A stretch of 64,000 nucleotides of DNA from Vigna angularis (taxonomy: Eukaryota > Streptophyta > Magnoliopsida > Fabales > Fabaceae). The position numbers were made by a program, and so were the translations under genes. Below, piece by piece: positions 1 through 12,940 of the stretch. Every line of letters begins with the position of its first letter. The stretch's first letter is position 1. The stretch lies in contig NC_068975.1 in the NCBI RefSeq assembly GCF_016808095.1, positions 34,328,001 through 34,392,000 of the forward strand, in the 5' to 3' direction. A model generated the notes under the pieces. That model searched no databases and was not told the DNA's origin. It worked only from the letters and a program-made list of their open reading frames with translations.

Positions 1-2526
1 AACTTTACTGATTGCCATTTTTTTAAGCTTTCGTTATCAGCTTATCATGATTTTGAAAGGGGGTGTTGTTGGTGTTTAGTTGGTAGGGTGCATGAGCGAT
101 GGAGGTGTGCTATAATTTTGTAATTTTCAGGAAGGGATGATAAGAAGGAATTCTGTGAGTTTGTTTTAGCTTTTGATGAATTGTTGACGATGAAGGGTTG
201 GAGTTGGAATTGAAGTACTGCACATGGAAAAGTAGACACAGCAAGTGTATGATTGAAACACGGGAGAAAAGGATCGCACTCCTGTTGTGTCTGGTTTTCG
301 GGGCATTCGTCGTTCTGTATTAGATCATAATGGAAGGTGATTGAGACGTATGGTAGAATTTATGCCATTGCTAACAACGGAGTAATCCATTCACGTTTAT
401 TCCCCTCGTTCAATTTTGTAGTGTTCGACGGTGTCAGTCATTCTCCAACGCTAGCGAGAGGGTGACGTAATGCTTGCATCACCCTCTAAACATAAATATA
501 TAACGTATAATAATGCGAATGAATAAATTCAAGGAGAAAGCTTTTCATTTATTTTATGTTTGATGAGAGAGAGAAAAAAATCTTTGGGGTCCCTCAGATT
601 CATGGATGTGTAAGCAAGCAGGTAGAAAGCCACGGTGTACTTGGGCAGAAACTAAGGGTAAAAGAAATGAAAAAGAAAAGGGTGGGTTGGATCATGAAAA
701 GACCAAAGCATGCTGGGAAATCACTTTGAGAGTGTGCTTTCCACCAAAATTGTAATATCTAATAATGTTGCGTTGGTAAAGTAATTAGTGGATATATGTA
801 TTGTATTGTGTGTCTTTAAGCATTTTGTTTTTGAGTATGAGTTAGCAATAAGGTTAGTGGGTGTGGCATCCTGTAAAGGTGATTGATTACACAGTGGAGT
901 TCTGGGGTGGTGGATTGACTGGACGGCAGATCATTGAGCCTTGAGGGAAGCTTGTGTTGTGTTCCGCGTTCTGTTTTCTGTTTGGTTCTGATTCTGATTT
1001 ATTTCAGATTCTTTTTTCTGATTCGAACGCATATATGCGGTTTTTACTCTGAAGCCCCACCATATGTCTGGGGCCAACAAAAAAGTTGGCACAGAGTAAG
1101 CGACTCAATGAGGGTTTGCTCCATGTAACAATGAAACAATGAATGAATCATTGAAATGTGATGGTCTCATGGGATGTCAGTGTTGCGAGTGGATCAGGTG
1201 AACTCACTAACCTCCTTGTCTGAATCTTCTCTGTACTTCCTCTCTCTGTCTCTTCTTTACTACTTTACTTCATTTCTATGCACCTTCCACCATATAAAAA
1301 AGAAACCATAAATCACATAAAATATAGTGATCTTTATTTTCATAAATTTTAGGAACACCAACGTGAATAGTTGATTTTGAAAATCTACCCCCGCTCTGCG
1401 TATCTATGTACCTTCTCCATGGGGGATCCATAGACGGGACATCTCCTATTGGCCACATTCTAAAACTTCATCAAAGATGATATTTAGTGTGATAAGGACA
1501 GAAATGAACTGTTAATGATTGTGATCATATTAGTGATCACTTACTCACCATATCAGTAACTATTCATGAGCTCCTATGTCTAAGTTTAACACGCTTAATT
1601 ACCGTAAAAAGTTGTTCTTTAACTAAATTGATTTTACGATTAGAAAGCTCTGGTATGTGGGTTAGCCCATTGGTGCCAAAGTCATTTACATTTATGAAAA
1701 AAATATATAGTTTTCCTTCCCTCTTCCTTTTGTTGGTGGATGATGATATATAAGAATGGGAAATACGAAAATGTGGAATCATGTATAATCATCATATGTG
1801 CTAGCGGCGCCTCACACTTGCGCATAATTAAGCTGAGAGTTACAAAGATCTCTCTGTCTCCACCTTTCACTTGAATTCATTTCAATATTATATACTATTA
1901 TAAAGCAATGGTACAATAGTACCATACTATTATTTTAGAACTTCATGAAAATTTTCATGTCTCCCTGTTGGAAATGTATAATATAGAATAATATAATTAA
2001 TGAGATAGTTATGCAAATATAACACATACTTTATAATATTGTTGGAGATTGGTAAGCGTAATGCAGACCATAGCCCACACTTGTCTCGCACTAGTGCCTT
2101 ACAGTTCAAACGTGTTACTTTGTCGCAATTTCATTTGTATGCCACAAATATTATGAATTTATTCCCACCAAAAATAATTAACACAAATATATGTTGGGAA
2201 TATATGTGTGGGTACACATCATTCATTCTCAGTGTAAAAGTGGAAGAAAGAGATATATAGTGAAATCGAGTTTATTTTTAACAAAAGTTCTTATGTTAAT
2301 AACCAATTTCTCATGTTAATTACTTGGCTTCTAGTTTCTGACTTTATTTTGGATACTTAAGTAACTGACGCAAGATATGTAACTGGTCTTAGTTCTTCCT
2401 TAAAATTTGCTTTTAGATACTATGATTCTTGTATGTTTCTGAGCATGGTACCAAAGGAAATATTTGTGCTTTGTTTAGTAGAAGAGAATGAACTTAAAAG
2501 GAAAGAAAAAAAGTGAATAGATAAGA

Positions 2527-2530
<4 letters not shown>
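1..2530. other. Intergenic, no gene recognised
   Basis: No open frame here resembles a known protein; the short frames are 60-73 codons, and at least some begin at non-ATG codons. Around 1200-1270 there is a pyrimidine-rich stretch that could be a leader, but no coding sequence follows it. The left edge may include upstream sequence of a gene lying outside the window; nothing seen proves this. Confidence 0.5.

Positions 2531-2604
<74 letters not shown>
2531..2604. repeat. (AT)n microsatellite
   Basis: An uninterrupted AT dinucleotide run of about 37 units. It directly abuts the left terminal repeat of the Mutator-like element that begins at 2605, so it may have been the insertion site. It also blurs any target-site duplication. 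Confidence 0.95.
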
Positions 2605-2606
<2 letters not shown>

Positions 2607-2885
2607 GTTTTGCTAACGCATACGTCTGTTTTTCATTTGGTACATTTTAGTAATGTGCATCGGGTTTTAGTAGACAAAAATACCCTTATATATCATGGAT
2701 TCTAACTTTTAAAGTTAAGGGTATTTTAATAATTTTCATTCTCAAAACTAAAAAAAAAAAACCAAACTCTTACTCACCTCTCTCATTCCTCTCAACCTTT
2801 TCTCTTTCTCTTTCATCTTTCTCACTCCAACATTTTCTTTGTCATCCTTACTATAGCCTCAATTAAAAACATTAGAAACACTTAC

Positions 2886-3022
2886 CGTCAAACAATTTGT
2901 CTTTCTAAAGAGTTGAGTCATTACATATTCACCTTCAGGCAGAAGTTCATTCAAGATCTCTTGAATTTCACCATCTTCACTAACCTCTCTAATTTCATCA
3001 TTTGCATATGTTGAATCATCAT
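2886..3022 (-). pseudogene. Exon-like captured gene fragment inside the Pack-MULE
   Basis: On the minus strand a 137-bp open segment is bounded by a good acceptor (polypyrimidine then CAG, just upstream of 3022) and a good donor (ACG/GTAAGT, with GT at 2885-2884). It encodes an acidic peptide starting DDDSTYANDEIREVSEDG and continuing through a NELLPEGEYV-like stretch. I do not recognise the parent family. Codon-like composition and preserved splice sites inside an otherwise AT-rich transposon suggest a host exon captured with its splice junctions. It has no start codon of its own here, so it is not called as a functional gene. Confidence 0.45.
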
Positions 3023-3039
3023 CTGTAAAAAAAACCCTC

Positions 3040-3452
3040 CAGGCCAATTACCAATTCCTTTGGATGTCATTATGCTGGTAAGAATTAGATAAAATTATAT
3101 ACGACAAAAATTATAAAATGAAAACTCATTATAAAATCATTTTTTGTAAGAAATTGTTTAACAACGAGTGTTTCTGATTTTTTTCAGACCAATTACCAAT
3201 TCCTTTGATGTTATGTTTGTGAAAATTAGATAAGAAAAAAATTATAAAATGAAAACTCATTATAAAATCATTTTTTGTAAGAAATTGTTTAAGAGCGAGT
3301 ATTTCTAATTTTTTCCAGGTCAATTACCAATTCTTTTATGCTTGTGAAAATTATATAAAATTAGATAAGACAAAAATTATAAAATGAAAACTCATTATAA
3401 AATCTTTTTATGTAAGATTGTTTAGCAGCCAGTGTTTGTGATTTTTTTTTTC
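3040..3452. repeat. Three tandem copies of a 130-146 bp unit
   Basis: Copies run about 3040-3185, 3186-3317 and 3318-3452. Each begins with a CAATTACCAATTC block, continues through AAAATGAAAACTCATTATAA and ends in a poly-T tract followed by CAG or CCAG. They differ by small indels and substitutions. The array lies inside the Mutator-like element, between the exon-like segment and the right TIR. Confidence 0.85.
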
Positions 3453-3688
3453 AGTTGAAGCTACCCTAGAATGACAGAGAAAATGTTGAAATCAGAGAGA
3501 TGAAAGAGAAAGGGTTGAGACAAACGAGAGAGGTGAGCAAAGGTTTGAGGTTTTTGTTTAGTTTTGAGAATGAAAATTATTAAAATACCCTTAACCTTAA
3601 AACTTATAATCCATAATATATATAAGAGTATTTTTATCTATTAAAACCGGGTATATATACCAACTGAAAAACAGACATTTGCAAACCC

Positions 3689-6600
3689 TATAAACTTTAG
3701 AGAGGAGATTTTGTTTAGCTCCAAAAACATTAGGGTGGCAATGTGACGTGGGTTGCGTAGAGAGAGTTAGAGTTTTAAGCTGGTCGACTTGTATAAGTCA
3801 ATTTGCATAATCTATTTCTTCTTTTTTTTTCATATATTTTCTTTTTAAATCTGAATCTAACCATGTAACGGATCGAGGACTTAAACTTATATTTGAATTT
3901 CCAACCCTTGCCACCTTAAAAACAAAATAAGTTAAAAAATATTTGATTTTTTTTACTATAACATGTAAAATTTAAAAGTAATCATAATTAGTTAGACATA
4001 ATTAACGGAAAAAAAACATTTAAAGAATACAATGTTTGGTTCACATGATCAATTAAAGAAATATATGTCAATTATTTATATTTTCTAGTTTAAAACTAAA
4101 AAGTTATCAGTAAATTTATCCAACAAGTTTTTTTGATTACTAAAGAGAAAAGGTTTCCGGGGTGCCATAGTTTTTTATTAATATTTGTAATATAATAGCT
4201 TGAAATTTTGAATGAAATCATTTTTTTTAAAAGTACTTATTATTATTATTATTATTATTACTGGTTTTAAATTATTTTTAATGTTAAATTAGAAATTAAT
4301 TTATACACTATTTTTTGTAGTTAAAATTTTAACAATTAGTATTAGAAATCAATTTAAACTCTAACTCGTGTACCAGTTATAATTTTTTTATTTATAAAAA
4401 AAAAAATTTAGGTTAATATTTATGTAAAAGTAATTTAAATTTATTATATATTTATTAAACTTTACAAAATGAAAGCCACGTGTAAAACTTGTGTTTTTAG
4501 TATTTCAAGATATAAAATAGCAGTTAGATAATGGATAGGTGGGTGCAATTATTGGATTAAATTCACAGGTTGCTCTTAAAATGTTCCTTGCTGTTACTAA
4601 ACCATGTTTAAATTATTTTAATGCACGTAAAGATGTGTTTCATTGCAAAAAATGTAACTTTGCAAAGTTTTTATGATTTTTAATTTATAAAATCCTTTAA
4701 ATTCTTGCAATACATTTAATCATTTCATATTTTATAAATCTTTTAAAATTCAAGTGACAAAAAGCTTAATAATAGAAGTCTATTAAAAGTTCTATAAAAA
4801 ATATTTCATTCTTGTAAAAATACAATATTTTAAAAAAAGAATATCATTTAAATCCAATTCAATAACCTAATATAACAAGATACAAAATAAGCAAAGTAAT
4901 TTTTTTTTTCTCTACACTTTTACCGAGCACCAACATCATTTTATTCAGTATATATAAGTTGAGTTTGGAATTTCACATGATGTCAAAGTTAATTGTTCAA
5001 ATTTTCTCTTATGAAAGTTTTGAACATACACCAGTACTTGTTTATTATTAAAATTAAAATCATCATTGATTACATTAAACCTATAGCCGTTTGATTTTAG
5101 TTTTAGTTTTTTTCCAAAATAAAATTATATAAAAGTGAGACAACTAAATTTTAGTACAAAAGTTATCCATGTTATTACTTGTCATGGTAACATATTCACA
5201 TTATAAAAAACTTGTTACTTTGTTAGAGACAAGTTTTACAGCACGTATCTAATTTCAAGTAATGTAAGTTGGGTATGCATCTATATATATGAACTACAAA
5301 GAGATTGACAACTAAGATAGGGTATTGAATTATTAATTTAGAATTTAGATCCTATTTAATAAAGAAACTGAATATTAAGAAGCAATGACATTAACTGAAA
5401 TTGTAGATATACTCACTTTTTCATGGAACTGCTTGAATCTTTTTATAATTTTGCATGCATTAAATGTAAATAGAAAGATTAAAAGGAAGAAGTTGATTAG
5501 TACTGTTCAAGCAAATGTAAATGGAATACTCGGCGTAGATACAAAGTGTGGGAGAGAGAATATGATTCCTTCGTATGATGCAGCTTTTATACTTAAAAAG
5601 AAAAAAAAAAAGAGATTTGGTGGAGAAAATCCTAATTAGTACATTTCTTTAAACACCAAGAAATTTTTACATGATTTACCTATCTTTCACTCATGTGTGA
5701 AGGCACAACATCAAACTCATCCTCTATCGAAATAAGTACTTATATATATTTAATTAACTTTTAAATAATAAATTAGTTGTGAAATATTTTTCGTTAATTA
5801 TAAATTAGGTTTCACTTAATTTATATTATTTTTAATTTAATAAAAAAGTTGAGGTCTAATCTAACTTATTAAATTGGGTTAATTAATTCAATTTAATTTG
5901 AGTTGCATCAACTCAATATGTTTGACGTGGGTTTGAATTCAGTAGATTATATTTTAATTTAAACAAACATGAAATAATCTAAACTTAATTCTACAATAAT
6001 TTAATGTGAATTAACTTAATTTTATTAAATATTAATTTAATTTAATTCGGATTAGTATGAACTTAATCCACTGTAAATTTAGCTCTTCTTGAAGATAAAT
6101 TTAACTTCACCCAACACGACATGAATTTGGCTGTAAATCTTACATAATTCAATTTAAAGTATATTGATTCATATTCATTTCAAATATCTTTACTTGAATA
6201 GGATGAAACTTATCCACGAATTAATCATAATTATTAATTTATAGAACTTTTGTTAGCATTTTAATTAGGTAGACTTTTTTTTATATTATTTTTTTTATCA
6301 TACAGGCCTTTTTGTCATAGATTCATATTGATGAGGATTTAACCCTGAAATTGACAAGTTGAGGGAAGAAAGTGTGAGGTATTGCCATTGTTTCCAAAAA
6401 TGTCTCTCCTTCAACTGTTTTGGGTGCTTACTATGGGCAATATCTCCAACTTAAAAATGAGAAGTCACTCACAGCACATGATTGTACTTATGTTTATCTC
6501 ATGCCCAATAGTCTATTTCTTTTATGAAAACTCCTTTGGATCTGGAATTCACATTTTTTCTTTTGCGCAACTGAGTTGGAAACTCAAGAAATTTGAGACC

Positions 6601-7400
6601 TTTAGAGTGGTGAGTATAGTAAACAATGACATGACATATAGCTATTAATAGGCTTGTTTTACTTGTTATGTTAAATTTAATAAATTACTCTTAACAATTT
6701 TAAATGGTTGGAATTAATTAAAATAATTTCTAACTGCTTTTAAAACAAAGTTAAATGTTTGTAAATAAAATTTTACTTTTACACTTTTTTAAAACAAATT
6801 AAGTAAATAATCTTAAGTACATAGGCTTGATTATATAATTTTACGTAATATTTTTTATAACTATATAAAATTAAGTAATTAAATTAAATACTTTTATTAA
6901 TCAATAATTTAAATATTAATTAAAATAATACTTTTAATATTATAGTAAAATGTCTTTGTTATCATTAATATCTTTTATAATTATTGTGTTGTTAAATAGT
7001 TAAAATAACTAATTATTTCATTTTTTAGACAAAAATTCACTTTAAAAATTAAAATAATTTTTTATTTAAAAAATATATAAAAATAAGAGTATGACCTAAT
7101 AACCTTGAATTCCTTAAGCTGAAATTGCAAAGTAATAAAACAAAAATGAGTTACATGGGTTTTGTCTTAACTTTCTACTTGGTGGACAAGTATAACTTTA
7201 TTTAAAAAGAAATTCTAATTATACATATGGTCATTCATAACTAAATTTAACATTTTGCACTACTATACAGATATTATTCTAATTTAATATTTGACTAATA
7301 AAAATGAATTACTTAATTAATTCATGTATTTTTTAAGAAAAATATATAAAATTAAATAATACTTACTAATTTTATTTGATAAAAATTATTAATTAAAAGT
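3689..7400. other. AT-rich spacer, no gene
   Basis: Very AT-rich DNA with homopolymer runs and an (ATT)n tract at about 4239-4260. An 84-codon ATG frame at 5385-5639 and an 88-codon frame at 6382-6648 match nothing I know and have AT-biased, lysine/isoleucine-rich composition. I treat both as chance frames. Confidence 0.6.
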
Positions 7401-8170
7401 AAATAATTGCTTACTGTGGAATCGGAGTAGTCACGGATCGCGGCATGTTTATTTAAGAAAAGAAAACAGAAAAAGAGAGTGTAGAGGCAACGCAAGGTAT
7501 ATATTGCACCCACTGAATCTTAATCTTCAATCTTCACCAATCCACTGGCAGCTTAAGGCCTTGATCTTAATCTTAATTATCTTCTTAATCTCAAACTCTA
7601 TCTCTCTCCTTAATTATAATTATTTGTCCTAAAATTATTATTAAAATGAAAATAAAATCTAAAAAAGAAGAAAAATACCAAACGGAATTTGAAGCCATCA
7701 CACACCGCAAGTCAAGTCGGCAACAACGCGCGTTGGCCTCCCTCTCCAACCTTCACCCTCTAAAAATTCAAAACACATTGAAAAATTAGAATAATATGTA
7801 TTTGCCCACACATTTATAAATTATAATCTATAATAATATAAACAAGTGGCATTGACAATGGAAATGGCATGATAAGATTATATGAATTGATTGATTAATT
7901 AATAAATGTGAAATTTAAAAAACAGAAAAATAATTGGGTGTTTCCGATAGTAGTTGTAGCGGTCAAGCCGAGCCGATCCGATGACGCGAGCCACTCACAC
8001 ACTGGGGGTTCCCCCAACAACACGCGCCCCTCCCCGGCGACCGTACCGTATTATCCCCCACCCTTCCCACTCTTTCGCCTTGCCGTTTCGCTTTCTCTCT
8101 CTTCTTTCTCTTTCCGCATTCCCTCTCTCTTTCTCTCTCTTCTTCCCCGAACCCTAATTTCTGTTTTCCG
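7401..8170 (+). promoter_or_regulatory. Upstream region and 5' UTR of the trihelix gene
   Basis: AT-rich DNA gives way after about 7960 to mixed-composition sequence. Just before the ATG lies a long CT-rich leader (about 8080-8150), followed by a telo-box-like AACCCTAAT near 8152. Such pyrimidine patches and telo-boxes are common at plant core promoters and leaders. I see no well-placed TATA box, so this may be a TATA-less promoter. The transcription start cannot be placed from sequence alone. Confidence 0.5.
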
Positions 8171-9062
8171 ATGCCCGACTTCAACGACTCCATCGCGCCG
8201 CCGTCGCGCCCCGTCCCTGTTCGCGAGGACTGCTGGTCCGAGGAGGCCTCTTCCACGCTTGTTGACGCCTGGGGCCGACGCTACCTCGAGCTCAACCGCG
8301 GCAACCTCCGCCAGAAGGATTGGCAGGATGTCGCCGATGCTGTCAACGCGCTCCACGGACACACCAAGAAGACGCACCGCACAGACGTCCAGTGCAAGAA
8401 CCGCATCGATACCATAAAGAAGAAGTACAAGATCGAGAAGGCTAGGGTTTCGTCCTCCAATGGTACTCTCTCTTCCTCCTGGCCTTTCTACGAACGATTG
8501 GATGCTCTGATTGGCCCTAATTTCAACGCCAAGAAACCTCCTTCCTCCTCGCCGTCTCCTTCGCCGCCTGTGGCTCTTCCGCTGCTTCCGCATCGGAAGA
8601 ACCCTTCCTCCTCACCTGCGATTGCGGTGACACCGACGGCCGTCGCGCTGCCTCAGAAGCGTTCCGCCGCTGCGGCGGCGATGGACGAGGGTTATTTCAG
8701 AAGAAATTACTCCGCTGTTGCCGCGGCTGCGGCGGCTGCGGAGGCTGACGAAGACGAAGAGGAAGAGGAAGAGGAGGAGGCGGACGATGTGGAGGAGGAG
8801 GAGGACGAAGATGAAGGGAGGGGGAGCGAGGTGGAGGAAGGGGAGAAGGAGAGGGAAGGGATGAGGAGATTGGCGAAGGCGATAGAGAGGTTTGGTGAAG
8901 TGTATGAGAGAGTGGAGGGTCAGAAGCTGAGGCAGATGGTGGATTTGGAGAAACAGAGGATGCAGTTTGCTAAAGATCTTGAAGTCCAGAGGATGCAGAT
9001 GTTTATGGACACACAGGTTCAGCTCGAGAGAATTAAGCGGGGGAAACGATCTGGCTCTAACG
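8171..9062 (+). CDS. Trihelix transcription factor (ASIL/ENAP-like), main coding exon
   Basis: Encodes residues 1-297 of a sequence-specific DNA-binding nuclear protein. The N-terminal trihelix (Myb/SANT-like) domain spans about residues 20-114 and shows the three spaced tryptophans W22, W34 and W51, followed by the basic KNRIDTIKKKYKIEK segment and the WPFYERLDAL fourth helix. A Ser/Pro linker, an alanine run and a long Glu/Asp tract (about 190-225) follow. The C-terminal helix (about 228-290, MRRLAKAIERFGEVYERVE...) is the predicted coiled coil typical of ASIL-type trihelix proteins, which are known in Arabidopsis as repressors of seed-maturation genes. The ATG at 8171 follows a CT-rich leader and gives a complete domain. 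The donor G/GTGAGA ends the exon at 9062; unspliced, the frame would run 33 codons further to 9163 with an unrelated hydrophobic tail. The precise orthologue is not determined. Confidence 0.93.
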
Positions 9063-12000
9063 GTGAGATACAATTTCTTTCTACCTTTTCCTCCTTTTGG
9101 CTTGATTTGATCCGCGTTGTACTTTTTAGTGTTTGGTTTTTCAACGAACGAATTATGTTTTGAACTTGAGGGTTGTGGGTCGCCAGGGGATTCTTCGGTG
9201 AATTACATTTTTTTTGGGAAAAGAAAAATAGGTTTTGTGTGTTGCTTTTAGACTCTAGGCGTTCACTGAATGCTCTGAATTGGTTGTTTCTTGTAGTTCT
9301 GCAATTAAATATACTAGCAAGTGGTTCACTTTAGTACTTCGTTTTGGCAGGTATCATAGTTTATGTTGAGATATTTTTTTATGAACTGTTTTTCTATATA
9401 AATGGTTGAGGCATTGAGTTGAGGTAGTCTTCATGGCTATACATTTTTATCTGTGTTCTGATGTTGGTTTAGTATTATAATCACTTTTTTAAGCTTATGG
9501 TGACATTGACATTAATGTGGGTGGTCTATTAAAGCTTTTGATTGAAGGGTCCAACGTTATTCTTTTTGTATGGCTTATCTTAATCTCTAAGTTAGCTTGA
9601 ATTTTTTATAAACTCAAGGATTCATTAGTGTTTTGGTGGACTAAAATGGTGTTCAAACCTTACAAATCACATGTATTGCTCATTAACTTCTGTATACAGA
9701 TGTGTTTAGGTCTGCAAACATTTTTTTTATCTTTCTTTGTGGTAGTAGTGTGTGGAAGATTCTCACATTCAAAGCTTTGTTTCTTAGTTCTGCATTCAGT
9801 GGCTGTTGTTAATGATATATTTCCCTTTCCTTTTGTATCTGAGTGAAATAGAGCCAATCTTGGTAAATTGATGCTGTGTTTCTGCTTTTATAAATGCAGT
9901 GCTGAACCATGTGTGGTACATGTGTGCTATATTTCAACTTTCATAAATGTGATGCGGTTTTGGGTAGTTGTGTACTAATATGTAAGGTAAATCGGGGGAA
10001 ACATGTTGATGATTGAACTCCTGGATATTTTGTGGCACACTGATGTTGATTTAGTGGATAGGAAACCGCTACCATGCAGTAGCTTTAGTAGATGGATATT
10101 AGGAATATGATGGCAGTTATATGTTGACTAAAAATAACACAATTGGTAACACATGATTTCTCTGCCAAATTGAGAAATATTGTCTATGCCATACCTTCAA
10201 TACCAAGAAAGGCTTTATGAATGTTATTTACTAATCTTGTTTAGTATTATTAAAAATGGATTCCTATTTTGTGTCCATTTTTACAAAACGACTTTAATGA
10301 GTTAACTTTATAAATTTAAGGTCCCTTATGGATTCTTGAATCTGTTGTATATGGTTATTTGAACTCGTGGTTTTGCAAAGTTGAGGCACAAATGTCATAA
10401 TGAATTTAACTTTCTCCTGTGTATTCTTTAGCAACTAAGGAGTAATTGTCTGCTATTACTGACAATGAACGCTGAACTTGTACAAATTGCTCTCTGGTTT
10501 GCCTGGTCATCTATGGACAATGGCTTAAGAATGTGTCCAAACTAGTACCTATACCCGTGCAATGCATGGATATAGGTACTAGTTTGAATTCGGAAATGTA
10601 GCCTGTGTTGACTAAAAAAAACGATGTGGCGGTAGTGGGAGAAGCAACATGTTGGTTAGTGAATGTGCCACTTGTTCGATCTTGAAGCAGGCACAACCCA
10701 TTCCTAATTTAGCTTAATTTATTTTGTTTTTTTTTTCTAGCTTAATAGAGTCACTTATTTTAATTTAAAAATTAGCCATTTTAAATGTTGTATTTGGGTA
10801 CATCTTACGAAACTGAGGAACTTGATATGAACTCTGAATATTTCTTATGTGCCCACCACAAACCTATTTCAGTCCAGTTCCATTTCAACTCAGTTAAGAG
10901 TTACGATTGATGTCATACAGCTCCCAAGCTGTCCATGTGGTTTGAATTCTCAAAGGAAAACCTTCAGTGTCCTCTCTAGTTATTTGTACTTGTCATCTGT
11001 TCTCAACATAGGTAGGTAATGGTGAAGTCTGGCAGGAAGCGGCATCTATTATCTGCTCTGTTCAAATCTTCAACAAAGGTGCAACTACAAGCACTGTAAC
11101 ATGTCCCAGGTTTTCTATCTGTGTGAAGTGAGCCGGATTTTTTAAAGAATGGGCTTGAGACACAGATAAAAGGCTCGGGAGGTTGATTTACCAAATGTCC
11201 TTTAATTCATTTACTCGGTTCGATAGATACCAGTATGGTTCAAGTTGATAGATTTCATTTAAATATGGATTGATGATGAGTTAATGATTCCAGTTGCTAC
11301 ATGATCCCTATTGGTACGGATGTGCAAAGCTAGGTTAGGATCAAGGTATCCAATCTGTAGCTTAGTTGTTTTGTTTCTTATTTCTGCATGGTGCAGCTCT
11401 TTTCTTTGTCCTCTGATTATTGCTTGCTAATCTGCATAATAGAAAAGTTAGGATACTATTTTAGAGAAGTTTCTAATATCGATGAATTAAAAATCAGCAA
11501 GATTCCATTTGTCCTGTACTGAAGTAATGATGACCTAGATCCTCAGTAAGGTCCTATGCTGAGAACATTAAGTGTGTAGATGAAAATTTGATGCTGGCTC
11601 TGGCTTGCTGGTGGCTTTGAACCCCCTCAGTTGGATTGGCTTCTGGTCAATTGTTGTTCCCCAATTTTATCCTTTTTACCACTCCAGTTTTCTTATATTA
11701 AATATATAATTTGGACATATCTTCCTGTCAAACAATGAATAGGTACGACACATTATGTGCTTGAAGAAAGGAGGAGAACGGTGAGTTATTGGTTTGGAAG
11801 GTATGGGGTTTTGAGCAAGTTTGATTTTGTTGTAGGAGAAAAAGAAGAGAACTGGAAACCAGTAATACTTTTCTTTTGATGTTGTTTTCAGTCGTAATAT
11901 TCATAAAAATCAAGACAGTGAGGAAAATGGTAAAGATTCCTTTGATTATCGAGGTTGTCTTATTTCTACCCTGTTTCTTATTGTATGTGTTAGGATTATA

Positions 12001-12940
12001 ACTTATATCACTTATATGACGATGTAAGGACTATTTTTTTTTTGCTTGAGAAACGGTAGTTTTACTATCTTTTTAAATTCACTTGATTCGTTTTCAGGCC
12101 AGTGCTACTAAATGTCAGCTTTCTAGGAGTTATGGGTTTAAGAAAAGTGCCAATAAGATGTTCCGTTTTTAATGTTTGCATAATTTGTAGTAATGCGATC
12201 TCAACAAATAAGGAGTTACAGATGATCTTTGGGGTTTTAGTTCCGTGGTTTCGGTGGGATGAGTACCAGTGTGTTTTTTATTTTCATTTCTAAGCATGTA
12301 AATGGAAAAGCAAGAACTAGTTGCATATTGGTAAAATGTGCGTTAGGTTCCTTTCCAGCAGTAGAAAACCAAACACTTGTAACCTTGCTTCACTTCATAT
12401 TTATATTGCTGAGCTCAGCGAGACAACTGCTTCAGATTACTAATCAATCCAAGTTTGTTTGGTTTTAGTCATTCAGGAATAAGTGTCATTTCATAGATAT
12501 CTTTAGGTACAAAAATCTGGAATTCTTATCCAATCTCATTTTATACACTTTGATTATTACCTGTGGATAAATATTACCACTTAAAGGCATTCGTGTTTTT
12601 TAATTTCAATTGATTGCATGCATATATACTATGGAGGTGGTCTAGATAAGGTGTCACTTTAGAAATAATTTATTTTTTGCTGTTTCAATACAATTATGTA
12701 AATGTGTCCGTTTCTTTTGACTTGAAACATACAGGAATTATGTTGTGGTTGTTAGAATCTTGGTGATCTACGATCTGATCTAACTAGTGAAATAATACCA
12801 TAAGAGTAGTTATGAATTATTCTTTTATTCTAAACCTTTTGTATTTAAAGAAGTATTTATAATTTCAGATTGAACATATCTTAATATACACTTCTCACAG
12901 CTCTGCTGAACTATTTTGACAAAATTGTTCATTGCTGCAG
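9063..12940 (+). other. Predicted long intron of the trihelix gene
   Basis: Begins GTGAGA and ends ATTGCTGCAG, length 3878 bp. It is T-rich, as plant introns are, with no frame resembling a protein. A 16-bp perfect inverted repeat lies at 10538-10586. Because the coding sequence after it would be only 14 nt, the alternative is that translation ends in the read-through at 9163 and this stretch is 3' flank. Transcript data would decide. Confidence 0.5.
10538..10586. repeat. 16-bp perfect inverted repeat (hairpin) in the trihelix intron
   Basis: The arm CAAACTAGTACCTATA at 10538-10553 is followed by a 17-nt loop and the exact complement at 10571-10586. The loop, CCCGTGCAATGCATGGA, resembles the CCCGTGCAATGCACGGG-type foldback ends seen in many plant repeats, so a MITE relic is the simplest reading. 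Too short for a normal plant miRNA precursor. Confidence 0.8.

Larger units (their letters stand above)
2605..3688. mobile_element. Pack-MULE-like element with long terminal inverted repeats
   Basis: The left end (2605 to about 2868, beginning GGGTTTTGC) and the right end (about 3455 to 3688, ending GCAAACCC) are inverted copies of each other over more than 200 bp, with scattered differences. Shared blocks include CTGTTTTTCA, AAGGGTATTTTAATAATTTT and the CACCTCTCTC pyrimidine tract. Long TIRs with no transposase frame are typical of non-autonomous Mutator-like elements. The interior holds an exon-like segment on the minus strand and three tandem copies of a 130-146 bp unit. No convincing 8-9 bp target duplication can be read because the left flank is a pure AT run, so assignment to MULEs rather than another long-TIR family is inference. 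Confidence 0.72.

Noticed and set aside
7908..9073. Other long frames overlapping the trihelix exon on both strands
   Set aside because: Shadows of the biased Glu/Asp, Ser/Pro-rich coding exon; they lack any domain, whereas the 8171 frame has a full trihelix domain.
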